From positions 1 to 64,000 of the forward strand of contig JAUQXA010000026.1 in NCBI GenBank assembly GCA_030834895.1: 64,000 bases of DNA. The letters are read 5' to 3'. The DNA comes from Anaerolineales bacterium (lineage in GTDB: Bacteria; Chloroflexota; Anaerolineae; Anaerolineales; Villigracilaceae). Below are positions 48,848-58,866 of this stretch, one piece after another. The stretch's first letter is position 1, and each line of letters begins with the position of its first letter. Under the pieces are notes generated by a model, which worked only from the letters and a program-made list of their open reading frames with translations, ran no database searches and had not been told where the DNA came from. The translations under genes were made by a program, and so were the position numbers.

Positions 48848-50545
48848 ATGAGCAACAAACCGTGGCTGGCACATTACGACAAGGGTGTGCCTCAGACAAT
48901 CGAATACCCGAAAGCGCCGCTGTTTCATTTTTTGGAGGAAGCCGCGCGCAAGTACCCTGACCACGCCTGCACGATATTCAAAGGCGCGGTCATTTCATAC
49001 CGGGAGATGAATGCGCTGACGGATGCGATGGCCGCCGCGCTGGCGGAGATGGGGGTGAAGAAGGGCGATCGTGTGGGCATCTTCATGCCCAATACGCCGC
49101 AGTTTGTGATCGCCTTTTTTGGCATTCTCAAGGCGGGCGGCGTGGTGGTGGCGGTCAATCCCACCTACCCGGTGGATGAGATTGTTTTCCCGGTCAAGGA
49201 TGCGAACATCGAGGTGATGTTTGCGCTGAGCCGTTTCTACGGCAAGTTGACGGAGGCGCGGCAAAAGTCCAACCTCAAGAAAATCATTGTTTCGAATATC
49301 AAGGAGACCCTGCCACCCGTGCTGCGTCTGCTCTTCACGCTGGCGAAGGAGAAAAAGGAAGGCGACCGTCTCGATGGGTTGGAGAGCGGCGATTTCTGGA
49401 TGCAGGATTTGTTGAAAAAACATGCCGGCGCGCCCAAGCCAAACGTGGAAGTTACTCCCGATGACACGGCAGTCTTCCAATATTCCGGTGGGACAACGGG
49501 CGTGCCAAAGGGCGCGGTTGCCATGCACCGCAACGTGGTTGCGAACACGCTGCAAATCAAATCATGGATGCCGGCGCTTATCCCCGGCGAAGAAGTGGTA
49601 TTGATGGGCATTCCATTGTTCCACGTCTATGGCATGGTGGCGGGGATGAACTTTGCGTTGGCAAACGGCGCAAGCATGGTGATGGTGCCAAACGCGCGCG
49701 ACCTGAAGGACGTGCTGGACAATATCAGCAAGTTCAAAGCAACCATCTTTCCCGGCGTGCCCACACTATACAATGCCATTAACAATCATCCCGATGTGAA
49801 GGCGGGGAAATACAACCTGTCCTCCATCAAGGCTTGCATTTCAGGGTCGGCTCCGTTGATGCGCGAGACCAAGGAAAAGTTCGAGGCGCTTACCGGCGGC
49901 AAGGTATTTGAAGGATACGGGCTTTCAGAAGCTCCCACCGCGACCCATTGCAATCCGTTGGAAGGCGAGAACAAGACAGGTTCCATTGGCATGCCCCTGC
50001 CCGATGTGGAAGTGAAACTCATCAGCCTTGACGACGGGGAAACGGAACTGCCTCAGGGCGAGATTGGCGAGATCGTGATTCACGGTCCGCAGGTGATGAA
50101 AGGCTATCACAACATGCCGACGGAGACGGAAAACGCCTTGCGCAAGTTGAAGGATGGCAAGACCTGGCTTTTCACCGGTGACATCGCCCGCATGGACGAG
50201 GACGGCTACTTCTACATCGTCGACCGCAAGAAGGAACTCATCAAGCCCGGCGGCTTCCAGGTCTGGCCCCGCGAGGTGGAGGAAGCCATCATGAGCCATC
50301 CCAAAGTTTTAGAGGTGGGCGTGGGTGGCATCCCCGACCCGCAGCGCGGCGAGACGGTCAAGGCATGGATCGTGTTGAAGCCTGGCGAAACCCTGAACGA
50401 AACCGACCTTAAGGCATACTGCAAGGAGCACCTTGCCCCCTACAAAGTTCCAACCCATTATGAGTTCCGTACCGAATTGCCCAAGACGACAGTTGGTAAA
50501 ATACTAAGACGCGAATTGGTAAGACAGCATAAGGAAGGTAAATAG
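48848..50545 (+). CDS. fadD: Long-chain acyl-CoA synthetase (AMP-forming)
   Basis: The 565-residue protein has the AMP-binding signature YSGGTTGVPKGAVAMHRN near residue 213. Also seen are GYGLSEAPTATHCNP, the FTGDIARMDEDGYFYIVDRK linker motif and the C-terminal Lys in LPKTTVGKILRREL. It activates fatty acids to acyl-CoA through an acyl-adenylate. AAGGAGAAGGAG precedes the ATG. Chain-length preference cannot be read. A shared terminator lies at 50578. Confidence 0.9.
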   Translation: MSNKPWLAHYDKGVPQTIEYPKAPLFHFLEEAARKYPDHACTIFKGAVISYREMNALTDAMAAALAEMGVKKGDRVGIFMPNTPQFVIAFFGILKAGGVVVAVNPTYPVDEIVFPVKDANIEVMFALSRFYGKLTEARQKSNLKKIIVSNIKETLPPVLRLLFTLAKEKKEGDRLDGLESGDFWMQDLLKKHAGAPKPNVEVTPDDTAVFQYSGGTTGVPKGAVAMHRNVVANTLQIKSWMPALIPGEEVVLMGIPLFHVYGMVAGMNFALANGASMVMVPNARDLKDVLDNISKFKATIFPGVPTLYNAINNHPDVKAGKYNLSSIKACISGSAPLMRETKEKFEALTGGKVFEGYGLSEAPTATHCNPLEGENKTGSIGMPLPDVEVKLISLDDGETELPQGEIGEIVIHGPQVMKGYHNMPTETENALRKLKDGKTWLFTGDIARMDEDGYFYIVDRKKELIKPGGFQVWPREVEEAIMSHPKVLEVGVGGIPDPQRGETVKAWIVLKPGETLNETDLKAYCKEHLAPYKVPTHYEFRTELPKTTVGKILRRELVRQHKEGK

Positions 50546-50577
50546 GTAAATAAGTACACAGGTAGACAGGCGAAAAA

Positions 50578-50611
50578 AAGGAAGAGCCCCGGGAATTCCG
50601 AGGCTCTTTTT
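50578..50611. terminator. Bidirectional terminator
   Basis: AAGAGCCCCGG and CCGAGGCTCTT form a stem with one mismatch, followed by TTTTT, and with AAAAAAAGG on the other side. It separates fadD (plus) and ftsH (minus). Flanking AAGTACACAGG / CTTGTGTACG words form a looser outer inverted repeat. Confidence 0.85.
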
Positions 50612-50641
50612 ACTTGTGTACGTGTTTCCTTGTTTACTTCT

Positions 50642-52510
50642 TTATGCGCCAGCGGCAATCTGCGGGGTGCCACTCTTCTTACCCAGCGGCGACGGGAAGA
50701 TCTGCTCGAATTCCTCGCGGGTAATGGATTCGACTTCAAGAAGTTTCTGCGCGACTGTGTCCAATTGCTTGCGATATTTCTTGACCAGTGACTTGGCAAG
50801 CTTATACGAGTCCTCGACGATCTTGCGGACTTCGCGGTCGATCTGCTCGGCAACTGCCTCGGAGTAATCGCGCTGTTCAGAAATTTCACGACCAAGGAAG
50901 ATCATCTCTTCCTTTTGACCGTAGGTCAATGTACCCATTTCAGGACTCATCCCCAGGCGGGTGACCATGGCGCGCGCCATGCGGGTGACTTGCTCGATAT
51001 CGTTCGATGCGCCTGAGGTAATATCGTCGAAGATCAACTCTTCGGCGGCACGTCCACCGAGCGCCATGGCAAGCGTGGCAAGCATCTTCTTGCGCGACAT
51101 CAGGATGCGGTCTTCATCGGGGCGGAACCAGGTCACGCCTCCGGCTTGTCCGCGCCCGACGATGGTCACTTTTTGAACGGGATCAGCTTCGGCGATGGCG
51201 TTTGCCACCACCGCATGACCAGCCTCATGATAGGCAATGATGCGCTTTTCCTCGTCCGAAATCAGACGCGACTTGCGCTCCGGTCCCATCACCACACGCT
51301 CGATGGCTTCTTCCAATTCGGATTGTCCGATGGATTTCTTATTGCGGCGGGCGGCCAAAATTGCGCCTTCATTGACCAGGTTCTCCAGGTCTGCGCCGAC
51401 AAAACCGGGAGTGCCACGGGCAACAGAAGCAAGGTCAGCCTGCGGGTCGAGGGGTTTGCCTTTGACGTGGACTTTCAGAATGGCTTCACGTCCCTTCACA
51501 TCAGGGCGGTCAAGCGTCACGCGGCGGTCGAAACGACCGGGGCGCAACAGCGCTGGGTCGAGAATGTCGGGACGGTTGGTGGCGGCAATGATGATGACGT
51601 TGGTGTCGGTGTCGAAGCCGTCCATCTCAACCAGCATCTGGTTCAAGGTTTGCTCGCGTTCATCGTGCGAGCCGCCCAGCCCCGCTCCACGCTGACGACC
51701 TACGGCGTCAATTTCATCCACAAAGACGATGCAGGGGGAATGTCGCTTGGCCTGGTCGAATAGGTCGCGCACGCGGCTTGCGCCCACGCCCACGAACATT
51801 TCAACGAATTCAGAACCAGAAATGGAGAAGAAGGGCACACCAGCTTCACCGGAGACAGCTTTCGCCAACAGGGTCTTGCCCGTTCCGGGAGGTCCAACCA
51901 ATAAAACACCCTTGGGAATGCGCGCGCCAAGTTGAATGAACTTCTGCGGCTCCTTGAGAAACTCAACGACCTCGGCCAGTTCCTGCTTGGACTCGTCAGC
52001 ACCTGCAACATCGGCAAAGGTGACGGTGGGATGCTCACCACTAAACATGCGCGCGCGGCTCTTACCAAAGGACATGGCGGCGTTGTTGCTGCCCTGCGCC
52101 TGACGGAAAATGAACCACAACACGCCACCCATCAGCAGGACAGGCAGGATGTAAAAAGCACCGCTTAGTACGCCCGTCCACACAGAGGGGGCGCTGACTT
52201 CGATGTTCACGTCACCAAGCTGCTCAGGAGTGACGCCATAATCGCGGAGCTGTTCAATGAGAGTGGTATCCGCCTCCTTGCGAGATTCGTCGGCAGTCTC
52301 TTCAGACCCATTGACCTTCACCACGCGGATGGTGTCGTCACTTTCAATAATAACGCGCGCGACCTGACCACTCTGAATCATCCGCGCGACCTCACTAATG
52401 GTGAGCGGCTCCTTTGTAGCAGTGCTCTCCTGGAAGAACATGAACAGCATGGCGCCGATGGCGACGATCAGAAGGAAATACACAAAAAACGATTGACTAC
52501 GGGAATTCAC
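50642..52510 (-). CDS. ftsH: ATP-dependent zinc metalloprotease FtsH
   Basis: GTG 52510 with GGAGG five nt upstream gives 622 residues. Two membrane segments ([20 protein letters not shown] and [20 protein letters not shown]) flank the external domain. The AAA+ module shows [20 protein letters not shown], the [15 protein letters not shown]alker B and the second region of homology with RPGRFDRR. The zinc site is HEAGH near residue 430. FtsH degrades membrane and short-lived cytosolic proteins. It is followed by a terminator. Confidence 0.96.
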   Translation of the reverse strand: MNSRSQSFFVYFLLIVAIGAMLFMFFQESTATKEPLTISEVARMIQSGQVARVIIESDDTIRVVKVNGSEETADESRKEADTTLIEQLRDYGVTPEQLGDVNIEVSAPSVWTGVLSGAFYILPVLLMGGVLWFIFRQAQGSNNAAMSFGKSRARMFSGEHPTVTFADVAGADESKQELAEVVEFLKEPQKFIQLGARIPKGVLLVGPPGTGKTLLAKAVSGEAGVPFFSISGSEFVEMFVGVGASRVRDLFDQAKRHSPCIVFVDEIDAVGRQRGAGLGGSHDEREQTLNQMLVEMDGFDTDTNVIIIAATNRPDILDPALLRPGRFDRRVTLDRPDVKGREAILKVHVKGKPLDPQADLASVARGTPGFVGADLENLVNEGAILAARRNKKSIGQSELEEAIERVVMGPERKSRLISDEEKRIIAYHEAGHAVVANAIAEADPVQKVTIVGRGQAGGVTWFRPDEDRILMSRKKMLATLAMALGGRAAEELIFDDITSGASNDIEQVTRMARAMVTRLGMSPEMGTLTYGQKEEMIFLGREISEQRDYSEAVAEQIDREVRKIVEDSYKLAKSLVKKYRKQLDTVAQKLLEVESITREEFEQIFPSPLGKKSGTPQIAAGA

Positions 52511-52788
52511 GGAATCCTCCAAATTTGACTTTCGACTGGATTATACCAAGCCCATCCTTTAGACGACGTGTACAGCGGAAATTTATATGATTCTCTAATA
52601 CGGCAGATTCCAGCTGAAACCTCGGCGCAAAAACAACCGGTCCGGACATTTTCCAAGAAATGCTCGCACAATATCTCATCCAGTTGGGATGTGCCAAACC
52701 TCAAAAAACATACGCCCAATTTTAGGTTTAAAAAGACAAACCTCACTTCCCAGCTAGTCAAGTAACGCGTTACAATGTCCGCCAAGTT

Positions 52789-53721
52789 ATGACATCCTTA
52801 CAATCAGACCGCTCATCCCTCACCCGTTTTGCCTGGCTTTCCATTGGCGCGGCAGTCGTCACCATTGCGCTAAAATCGGCTGCATATCTGCTGACAGGTT
52901 CCGTTGGTCTGCTCTCCGATGCGCTCGAATCACTGGTCAACCTTGTCGGCGCGTTGATGGCGCTGGCAATGTTGACCGTCGCCGCCCGCCCGGCAGATGA
53001 AGACCACACATACGGTCACAGCAAAGCCGAATACTTTTCAAGCGGCGTCGAAGGGACGTTAATTTTGATCGCCGCCATAAGCATCGTCATTACAGCGATC
53101 CCAAGACTCATCACGCCAAAACCGCTCGATCAGGTTGGTCTGGGACTGGCGGTTTCGGTTGCCGCATCACTCGTAAACCTGGTCGTCGCGCTCATCTTGT
53201 TAAAAGCCGGCAAACGCTATAATTCCATTACACTTGAAGCCGATGCGCATCACTTAATGACGGATGTGTGGACATCCGTTGGCGTGTTGGTTGGGGTCGG
53301 CGCAGTGGCGCTCACCGGATGGGAACGCCTCGACCCAATTGTCGCATTCATCGTCGCGGGGAACATCGTTTGGTCGGGAGTCCGCATCGTACGTATGTCC
53401 GCCCTGGGATTAATGGATACGGCATTATCTGTTGAAGAGCAGAACACGCTAAAAGGCGTCCTCGAAAATTACAAACAGGACGGAGTGCAGTATCATGCGC
53501 TTCGCACCCGCCAGGCAGGGTCACGCCAGTTCGTGTCGTTCCATTTCCTAGTTCCCGGACAGTGGACGGTTGAACGGGGTCATCAGCTTTTGGAAAACAT
53601 CGAAGCAGATATCCGGCGTGCCCTGCCAAATGCCACCGTATTCACGCACCTCGAATCACTCAACGACCCAGCCTCCTGGGATGATACAAATTTAGATCGT
53701 CCGCAACAACCTACCCCCTAA
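52789..53721 (+). CDS. Cation diffusion facilitator family transporter
   Basis: The 310-residue protein has about six membrane segments. Metal-site residues lie in [18 protein letters not shown] (second segment) and in [15 protein letters not shown] (fifth), the CDF pattern. [10 protein letters not shown] marks the loop between. The C-terminal domain (about 215-295, ending FTHLESL) is the usual cytosolic metal-sensing fold. It would export Zn, Co, Fe or Mn by proton exchange. TACAAT lies 14 nt before the ATG and no Shine-Dalgarno site is seen, so the leader is very short. Confidence 0.9.
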   Translation: MTSLQSDRSSLTRFAWLSIGAAVVTIALKSAAYLLTGSVGLLSDALESLVNLVGALMALAMLTVAARPADEDHTYGHSKAEYFSSGVEGTLILIAAISIVITAIPRLITPKPLDQVGLGLAVSVAASLVNLVVALILLKAGKRYNSITLEADAHHLMTDVWTSVGVLVGVGAVALTGWERLDPIVAFIVAGNIVWSGVRIVRMSALGLMDTALSVEEQNTLKGVLENYKQDGVQYHALRTRQAGSRQFVSFHFLVPGQWTVERGHQLLENIEADIRRALPNATVFTHLESLNDPASWDDTNLDRPQQPTP

Positions 53722-53727
53722 TGCCGG

Positions 53728-54489
53728 CTATTCCAACACCAATTCCACAGGACAGTGGTCTGACCCCATTACCTTGTCATGGATGACGACATCCCCGACG
53801 CGCGGCAGGAGGGACTCGGAGACGAGGAAATAATCCAGCCGCCAGCCGATGCCCCGCTGACGGGCGTTGAGGCGGTATGTCCACCAGGTATATTCCACCT
53901 TGTCGGGGTACAGACGGCGGTAGGCATCCACAAAACCGTGATCCAAAAACTTCCGCACCCATTCCCGTTCTTCAGGCAAAAAGCCTGAGGTCTTTTCATT
54001 CTCCTTTGGATTCTTCAAATCGATGGGCATGTGGGCGGTATTGAAGTCTCCAGTAATGATAATTTGTTCGCCCTTTTTATGAAGCTTGTCACACAAGTCC
54101 AACAGGTGGGCATAGAATTCCAGTTTGTAGCCTACGCGATCCTGTCCGCGTTGACCGTTTGGGAAGTAAATATTGAACAGGCGGATTCCAGCCCAGACGG
54201 TCTGAATTACGCGCCCTTCGACGTCGAATTGCTCATCGCCCATCCCCAACACGATCTCAAGTGGTTGCTGTTTGAAGAAGGTGACCACACCGCTGTAACC
54301 GGGTCGCTGCGCCGCATTCCAGACATGGGGAAATTTGAGCACCAGGCGTTGCTCATCGTCCAGTTGCTCCTCGCGCGCTTTCACCTCTTGCAAACATAGA
54401 AAATCGGGTCGCTGTTCAAATGCCCAATCCAGCGCGTTCTTCCCCAATGCAGCGCGGATTCCATTCACGTTCCAGGTGATGATTTTCAT
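53728..54489 (-). CDS. xth: Exodeoxyribonuclease III (AP endonuclease)
   Basis: ATG 54489 gives 253 residues. The family motifs are complete: MKIITWNVNGIRAAL, FLCLQEVKA with the metal Glu, IIITGDFNTAHMPIDLKNP, TWWTYRLNARQRGIGWRLDY and GSDHCPVELVL. The enzyme cuts DNA at abasic sites and removes 3' blocking groups. It converges on the cation transporter gene with only 6 nt between stops. Confidence 0.95.
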   Translation of the reverse strand: MKIITWNVNGIRAALGKNALDWAFEQRPDFLCLQEVKAREEQLDDEQRLVLKFPHVWNAAQRPGYSGVVTFFKQQPLEIVLGMGDEQFDVEGRVIQTVWAGIRLFNIYFPNGQRGQDRVGYKLEFYAHLLDLCDKLHKKGEQIIITGDFNTAHMPIDLKNPKENEKTSGFLPEEREWVRKFLDHGFVDAYRRLYPDKVEYTWWTYRLNARQRGIGWRLDYFLVSESLLPRVGDVVIHDKVMGSDHCPVELVLE

Positions 54490-54492
54490 AAG

Positions 54493-54520
54493 TTTATCCT
54501 CGTTTGTTCTATGGTAAACT
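54493..54520 (+). promoter_or_regulatory. Promoter for the receiver gene
   Basis: TTTATC (54493-54498) and TAAACT (54515-54520) are 16 nt apart, with a TGG extension before the -10. It partly overlaps the start region of the divergent xth gene. Confidence 0.45.
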
Positions 54521-54542
54521 TGCGGCAAAAGCCAGGAGAAAT

Positions 54543-54932
54543 ATGAATAATACAATTGTCAAGCGTATTGTTTGCATTGAAGACGAAACGGAAATGATCG
54601 ACCTCATCCAGCTCATTCTTGGTCGCCGTGGATTCGAGGTGGTTGGCGCCCCAGGCGGAAAAGAAGGCCTTCAACTGGTCCATGACATGCATCCAGACCT
54701 TGTGCTGCTTGACTTGATGATGCCCGACATGGATGGCTGGGAAGTATACCAACAAATGAAAGCCGAGGAATCCACGCGCAACATTCCCGTGATTATCGTC
54801 ACCGCAAAGGCTCAAAACATTGACAAGGTATTGGGACTGCACATCGCCAAGGTGGATGATTACATTGCCAAGCCGTTCGGTCCGCAGGAACTGGTGGACA
54901 GCGTCGAAAAAATCCTCAATTCGAAATCGTAG
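54543..54932 (+). CDS. Single-domain response regulator (CheY-like receiver)
   Basis: AGGAGA lies just before ATG 54543. The 129-residue product is a receiver domain only: acidic pocket IEDE near residue 13, phosphorylated Asp57 (LVLLDLMMPDMDG), Thr87 (PVIIVTAKA) and Lys110 (IAKPFGP). With no output domain, it must act by protein contact or within a phosphorelay. No kinase is adjacent. Confidence 0.9.
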   Translation: MNNTIVKRIVCIEDETEMIDLIQLILGRRGFEVVGAPGGKEGLQLVHDMHPDLVLLDLMMPDMDGWEVYQQMKAEESTRNIPVIIVTAKAQNIDKVLGLHIAKVDDYIAKPFGPQELVDSVEKILNSKS

Positions 54933-54980
54933 AAATTATTCCAGGGCGGCGGAGAGCCGCCTCGTTTTATCTTGAATCCC

Positions 54981-55352
54981 ATGCCCCGCCCCATCATTGT
55001 CCATAACCTGAACAAAGAAATTAAATCCCCACCTCATGTGGGATATTGCGATTCGTTTCAGTGTCGCCTGCGCGGACTGATGTTTCGCAAATCCCTTGGT
55101 TTCGACGAAGGATTGCTTTTGGTCGAAAAGCGGGATTCCCGTCTCGACACCTCCATCCACATGTTCTTTGTCCCGTTCGACCTTGCAGTCTTCTGGATCA
55201 ACTCCGAAATGACCGTGGTGGATAAGATCATCGCAAAATCCTGGCATCCGGCCTACTTCCCCAAAGCGGATGCAAAATTCACGCTCGAAATACACCCCGA
55301 CCGTATTGGGGACTATGAAATCGGCGACAAGGTCGAATTCAAAAATCCGTAA
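54981..55352 (+). CDS. DUF192 protein
   Basis: The 123-residue protein fits the DUF192 fold: CDSFQCRLRGLMFRKSLGFD, then SIHMFFVPFDLAVFWIN and VVDKIIAKSWHP. Many members are secreted, but this one lacks a signal peptide. The function of DUF192 is unknown. It sits between the receiver and the LysM-M23 gene with short spacers. Confidence 0.85.
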   Translation: MPRPIIVHNLNKEIKSPPHVGYCDSFQCRLRGLMFRKSLGFDEGLLLVEKRDSRLDTSIHMFFVPFDLAVFWINSEMTVVDKIIAKSWHPAYFPKADAKFTLEIHPDRIGDYEIGDKVEFKNP

Positions 55353-55393
55353 CGAGTTTGGCGTTACTGCCTGAACTCGTTTCTCCAACACTT

Positions 55394-56806
55394 ATGACCA
55401 AACATTTTATTTCATTCCTCCTGCTTCTTTCCCTGCTGATTTTTCCTCTCCAATCCATAAATGCCCAGGAAGTCAGTGGACCGATTTACATTGTCCAACC
55501 CGGCGACAGCCTGTCCTCGATTGCGGTGTTCTTCAGCATCAGCCAGACAGACCTAATGACAGCAAATAACATTACGGACCCAAATCAACTGGATGTGGGG
55601 CAGCAACTTGTTATCCCTGGTCTCAATGGCATCACAGGAGTAATCAACACCCAACGCATCAACTTCGGAGATTCGTTCCGCAGCCTCACCCGCCGCACCC
55701 AGGTTCCGCTGGACATGTTCAAGAAGTTGAACCACATCGTCAGTCCAAGCGAATTTTACGTTGGCACAAACATGATCGTGCCAGTGCAGGAGGGAAATCA
55801 AGGTCTTAACAAGCGCATCTCGACCAAAACAGGTGAATCGCTGCTCGAAGCGGCTGCCAAACAAAATACCGATGTGTGGACAGTTGCCTATTACAACGAC
55901 CTGCAAGGTTCATGGGACGCCGTCCCTGGCGATACTCTTTTTGCGCCGGGCGAAAGCGTCGAGCAAACTGTAAGCGGATTGCCTTCCGCTTTTGTCAGCG
56001 CACAGATACGCGACCTGCCACTCAAACAAGGCGGCACCGGCGTCATCAGGGTGAAAACCGCCAGCCCCGATGTCACGCTTGGCGGCATTCTGGTTGACCA
56101 TCAACTACATTTCTTTCCGTTGGAGGATGGGACACAGGTCGCGTTACAGGGTGTCCATGCACTGCTCCATCCGGGCGTCTACCCTCTGCGGATGGATGCA
56201 ACCCTGCCCGATGGAAGTACGCAATCTTACGAACAAAACGTTTTGATCGTTTCGGGGAATTATCCTGACGACCCGCTGCTTTACGTTGATCCGAAAACCA
56301 TCGATCCCGCCGAAACAGAACCGGAGTTAAACAAGTTGGTTGAAATCACCAGTCCTGTAACTCCTGAAAAACTATGGTCTGGTGATTTTTACTCTCCAGC
56401 CTCCCAATACGCCGAGTCCACCTACTTTACCTCGCGCTTTGGAAATCGCCGCACATATATCGGCTTAAACACGGAACTTTCGGTCCAGGGATTTCACACC
56501 GGTCTCGATTTCGGCGGCGGGACAGGCCTTCCCATTACCGCACCAGCGCGTGGAAAGGTGATCGTTGCAGAAAACTGGACAGTGCGCGGCGGTACAATCA
56601 TCATCGACCATGGCTGGGGCGTGTACAGCGGGTTCTGGCATCAGTCCAAATTCCTTGCGCAGGTCGGTGACGTGGTGGAACAGGGACAGGTGATCGGTGA
56701 AGTGGGTGGCACGGGACGTGTCACAGGTCCACACCTGCATTGGGAATTGTGGGTCAATGGCATCCAGGTGGATCCGCTCGACTGGTTGACGAACACCTAC
56801 CCATAA
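55394..56806 (+). CDS. Secreted LysM - M23 peptidoglycan endopeptidase
   Basis: The 470-residue protein has a signal peptide (FISFLLLLSLLIFPLQSINA) and a LysM domain at about 30-75 (YIVQPGDSLSSIAVFFSISQ). A second LysM-like segment with FGDSFRSLTRRTQVPLDMFK follows. The C-terminal M23 (LytM) domain has zinc ligands His368 and Asp372 (HTGLDFGG) and His447/His449 (GPHLHWE). It cuts peptide cross-links in the cell wall. Its stop overlaps the next start by one base. Confidence 0.93.
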   Translation: MTKHFISFLLLLSLLIFPLQSINAQEVSGPIYIVQPGDSLSSIAVFFSISQTDLMTANNITDPNQLDVGQQLVIPGLNGITGVINTQRINFGDSFRSLTRRTQVPLDMFKKLNHIVSPSEFYVGTNMIVPVQEGNQGLNKRISTKTGESLLEAAAKQNTDVWTVAYYNDLQGSWDAVPGDTLFAPGESVEQTVSGLPSAFVSAQIRDLPLKQGGTGVIRVKTASPDVTLGGILVDHQLHFFPLEDGTQVALQGVHALLHPGVYPLRMDATLPDGSTQSYEQNVLIVSGNYPDDPLLYVDPKTIDPAETEPELNKLVEITSPVTPEKLWSGDFYSPASQYAESTYFTSRFGNRRTYIGLNTELSVQGFHTGLDFGGGTGLPITAPARGKVIVAENWTVRGGTIIIDHGWGVYSGFWHQSKFLAQVGDVVEQGQVIGEVGGTGRVTGPHLHWELWVNGIQVDPLDWLTNTYP

Positions 56807-58854
56807 TGAAGTCGCTCCAATCTCATTTCGCAAAAATACAATTCACAGAAAAAAGCGCGCCGCTCGCATTCCTGGTTGCCTGCATACTCGGTTTTGGGCT
56901 GATGATTCCCAGCCTCGGCTTTTATATGGACGATTGGCCCTATGTGTTTTACGCATACAACAAAGGGATCGCAAGTCTGCGCGAAATGCTTTTGTATGAT
57001 AGCCGTCCGTACGCTGCATGGTTGTACATTTTCGCATTCAAGGTGTTGGGATTTAAACCGCTCTACTGGCACATTGCCGCATTGCTCATGCGTTGGCTGA
57101 CGGTAGTGTTGTTTTGGAAAGTGTTATCTGCGATCTGGCCCAACCGCACCCGTGAGACAGTTTCGATTGCGATGCTGTTCGCGGTGTATCCGTTTTTCAT
57201 GCTCCAGCCATTCGCAGTCGGCTCCACGCACCATTGGGTGGGATTTGTCTTTTTCAACCTCTCGCTGTATCTGATGATACTTGCCGTCCAGCAAAAAAAA
57301 TACCTCTGGCTGTTCGTTCCCGCCGCGTTCCTGCAAGCCGCCCACCTCTTCACCAGCGAATACTTCGCTGGACTTGAATTGCTGCGCCCCCTCATTCTCT
57401 GGATTCTGATCTCTCGAAATGAACCCCGTGTGTCAAAAAGATTCTGGCAGATGCTTTTGCACTGGCTTCCCTATCTGCTCGTTCTAGGAGTCTACGCCTA
57501 CTGGCGAGCCTTCCTCTTCCAAAACGTGGAGGGAGTCACCCGCAACACACCTGTCATTCTCAACCAGTTGTTCAGCGAACCATTCAAAGCCATCGGCTTC
57601 CTGCTGACTGCCTCCATCAAGGACGCCGTTTCGGTGATGACGATTGGCTGGCAAAGCGCCGTCAGCGCGGAACTGCTGGATTTCAGTTCGGTGTACGTCC
57701 GCTTCAGATTGGTCCTCAGCGTGATTAGCTTCGGAATGGCGCTTTTGTATCTCAACAGGCTTGACTCGGGCAAAGAGCCTCCAGCCGACGACTGGTCCAA
57801 AGGAAGCATCCTGCTTGCCGCTGTCGGCTTGATGGTTGGCGGTCTGCCCGTGTGGCTCATCGGCAGGTACATCCTCGAAAGCAAAAACCTGATCTCCGCC
57901 TCGCGCTTCGGGATTCCGTCCATGCTGGGCGCGGCTTTCCTGCTGGTCCTGATTATCGATTACTTCGTCAATGACAGGAAAAAGAAAATTGTTTTGCTTT
58001 CACTGTGTATTGCACTGGCGGTTAACTTCCATCTGGATAACACCAAGGAATTTCAATACTCGTGGGAAAAGCAGGAACGTTTCCTGCAACAACTCCTCTG
58101 GCGCGCACCGCAAATTCAAGCAGGCACAGCCTTGTTCACCGATGAGGAAATCCTCGGCGTGATGGGCGAATACGCGGTTTCCTTTTCCATTATCACCGCC
58201 TACCAACCCGGTGACATTCAAACGCCGCCCTACTGGTATTTCCCGTTTTACTACACCAACCCAAACGTCGGCGACCTGCTTCGGGGCGCTCCGCTCGAAT
58301 ATAGCAAACTCACCATGAACTTTTCAGGGGACAGCAAACAGATGCTTTTGCTTTCGTTCAATCCCGAACTCAAACGCTGCCTGTGGGTCATGCAACCGCA
58401 GGATACCAACCTGCGGCTGGTCAGCAACGACATGCGGCAACTCAGCGCAGGGTCTAACATCAGCCTGATCGGTCAAGGCGAAGCCAGCCTGCCTGAGATC
58501 ATCTATGGCAAACAGAACACCCAGACCTGGTGCTACTATTTCGAGAAGGCAGACCTCGCCCGACAGTACAGTCAATGGGACGAGATTGCGCGGCTGTGGG
58601 AGGAGTCCCAAGCCATCAGCGAGCGGGCGGATAACGGATTCGAGTATATCCCCTTCATCGAGGGCTACGGTCATCTTGAAGATTGGGAGTATGTCAAAAA
58701 GCAAACCAGGTTCGCAAACAAAATCACGGTGGGACTTGAGCCCAGCCTTTGTTCCGCACTGGATAGGATCACCGCAAGTGCTCCCCCATCTCAACAGCGC
58801 GATGAGACAATCAAGAATCTAAAAGATGATTTGAAGTGTACCAATTACCAATAA
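56806..58854 (+). CDS. Polytopic membrane protein, possible GT-C glycosyltransferase
   Basis: ATG 56806 overlaps the M23 gene stop (TAATG). The 682-residue product has about ten membrane segments in the first 410 residues and a large soluble domain after about 420. The first loop contains FYMDDWPYVFYAYNKG; an Asp-Asp pair in this position is typical of GT-C transferases. The soluble part is not recognised. Coupling to a cell-wall peptidase suggests a role in cell-surface glycan assembly. A membrane protein of other function is possible. Confidence 0.7.
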   Translation: MKSLQSHFAKIQFTEKSAPLAFLVACILGFGLMIPSLGFYMDDWPYVFYAYNKGIASLREMLLYDSRPYAAWLYIFAFKVLGFKPLYWHIAALLMRWLTVVLFWKVLSAIWPNRTRETVSIAMLFAVYPFFMLQPFAVGSTHHWVGFVFFNLSLYLMILAVQQKKYLWLFVPAAFLQAAHLFTSEYFAGLELLRPLILWILISRNEPRVSKRFWQMLLHWLPYLLVLGVYAYWRAFLFQNVEGVTRNTPVILNQLFSEPFKAIGFLLTASIKDAVSVMTIGWQSAVSAELLDFSSVYVRFRLVLSVISFGMALLYLNRLDSGKEPPADDWSKGSILLAAVGLMVGGLPVWLIGRYILESKNLISASRFGIPSMLGAAFLLVLIIDYFVNDRKKKIVLLSLCIALAVNFHLDNTKEFQYSWEKQERFLQQLLWRAPQIQAGTALFTDEEILGVMGEYAVSFSIITAYQPGDIQTPPYWYFPFYYTNPNVGDLLRGAPLEYSKLTMNFSGDSKQMLLLSFNPELKRCLWVMQPQDTNLRLVSNDMRQLSAGSNISLIGQGEASLPEIIYGKQNTQTWCYYFEKADLARQYSQWDEIARLWEESQAISERADNGFEYIPFIEGYGHLEDWEYVKKQTRFANKITVGLEPSLCSALDRITASAPPSQQRDETIKNLKDDLKCTNYQ

Positions 58855-58866
58855 CCAATTTACCAA